Positions 6,340 through 6,423 of a DNA stretch of 6,423 nt are shown here, in pieces. The stretch is from assembly GCA_015662785.1 (NCBI GenBank), contig DQTM01000146.1:1-6423 (forward strand), in the 5' to 3' direction. A program made the translations under genes and the position numbers. The notes under the pieces were generated by a model. It did no database searches, was not told the DNA's origin, and saw only the letters and a program-made list of their open reading frames with translations. The stretch comes from Sulfurospirillum arcachonense. GTDB lineage: Bacteria > Campylobacterota > Campylobacteria > Campylobacterales > Sulfurospirillaceae. Numbering within the stretch: the stretch's first letter is position 1; every line of letters starts with the position of its first letter.

Positions 6340-6423
6340 TTATTTAATCCAAATTATGCAATAGAGATTTCTAAAGATTACCTATGCTTGTGCTTAAGGG
6401 GTGTTTAGTAAAAATTTTAAGCC
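6340..6423. other. non-coding right edge, nothing assigned
   Basis: No frame on either strand gives a recognisable product. A short + frame from ATG 6384 runs off the edge after 13 codons without a clear ribosome binding site. GCTTAA at 6392-6397 and TTAAGC at 6417-6422 form a 6-base inverted repeat around a GGGG-containing stretch. This is too little to call a mobile-element end. Confidence 0.3.

Noticed and set aside
6392..6423. GGGG-starting stretch with flanking GCTTAA/TTAAGC as an insertion sequence end
   Set aside because: No partner repeat is found at the left edge of the window, no target duplication and no transposase frame.

Overview
The window looks like chromosomal DNA from a member of the Campylobacterota (Epsilonproteobacteria). 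The genes are AT-rich. The order glutamyl-tRNA synthetase (gltX) - yggT - slt matches, from memory, Helicobacter pylori HP0643-HP0645 and the Campylobacter jejuni region around Cj0845c-Cj0843c. The YggT and Slt sequences also look like this group. The genus cannot be fixed from the sequence; a Sulfurimonas- or Arcobacter-like relative would fit.

Layout. Bases 1-185 hold no gene, but contain a possible leftward promoter and a promoter with an overlapping dyad for the first genes. Bases 186-753 encode a small, very AT-rich toxin-antitoxin pair: an 82-residue antitoxin-like protein, then a MazF/PemK-type endoribonuclease toxin that starts inside it. Bases 810-6159 are a tight four-gene run on the + strand with overlapping ends: glutaminyl-tRNA synthetase with a GatB/YqeY-type tail, a degenerate glutamyl-tRNA synthetase, YggT, and a periplasmic soluble lytic transglycosylase. 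Bases 6160-6339 hold an open minus-strand tail that looks like the 3' remnant of an unidentified convergent gene. The last 84 bases show nothing I can assign.

The most interesting part is the synthetase pair. Many Campylobacterota lack GlnRS; they make Gln-tRNA by charging tRNA-Gln with Glu using a second GluRS (GluRS2/GltX2) and then amidating it with GatCAB. Here a complete GlnRS sits directly upstream of the conserved gltX2-yggT-slt locus. The GluRS reading frame is still open over 392 codons, but both ATP-binding signatures are gone. The HIGH motif is replaced by DINS, and the KMSKR loop appears to be cleanly missing. A connecting segment of the catalytic domain has also been lost. Residues expected to contact glutamate, a CxC...CxH cluster and the whole C-terminal anticodon-binding region remain, and the gene keeps a good ribosome binding site. 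The simplest reading is that GlnRS acquisition made GluRS2 dispensable and it is now a non-catalytic tRNA-synthetase-like protein, either decaying slowly or reused, for example in tRNA-Gln binding or regulation.

A second notable feature is a 9-bp hairpin with a T-tract, terminator-like, lying inside the signal-peptide codons of slt. It could make slt expression depend on translation through the yggT/slt overlap.
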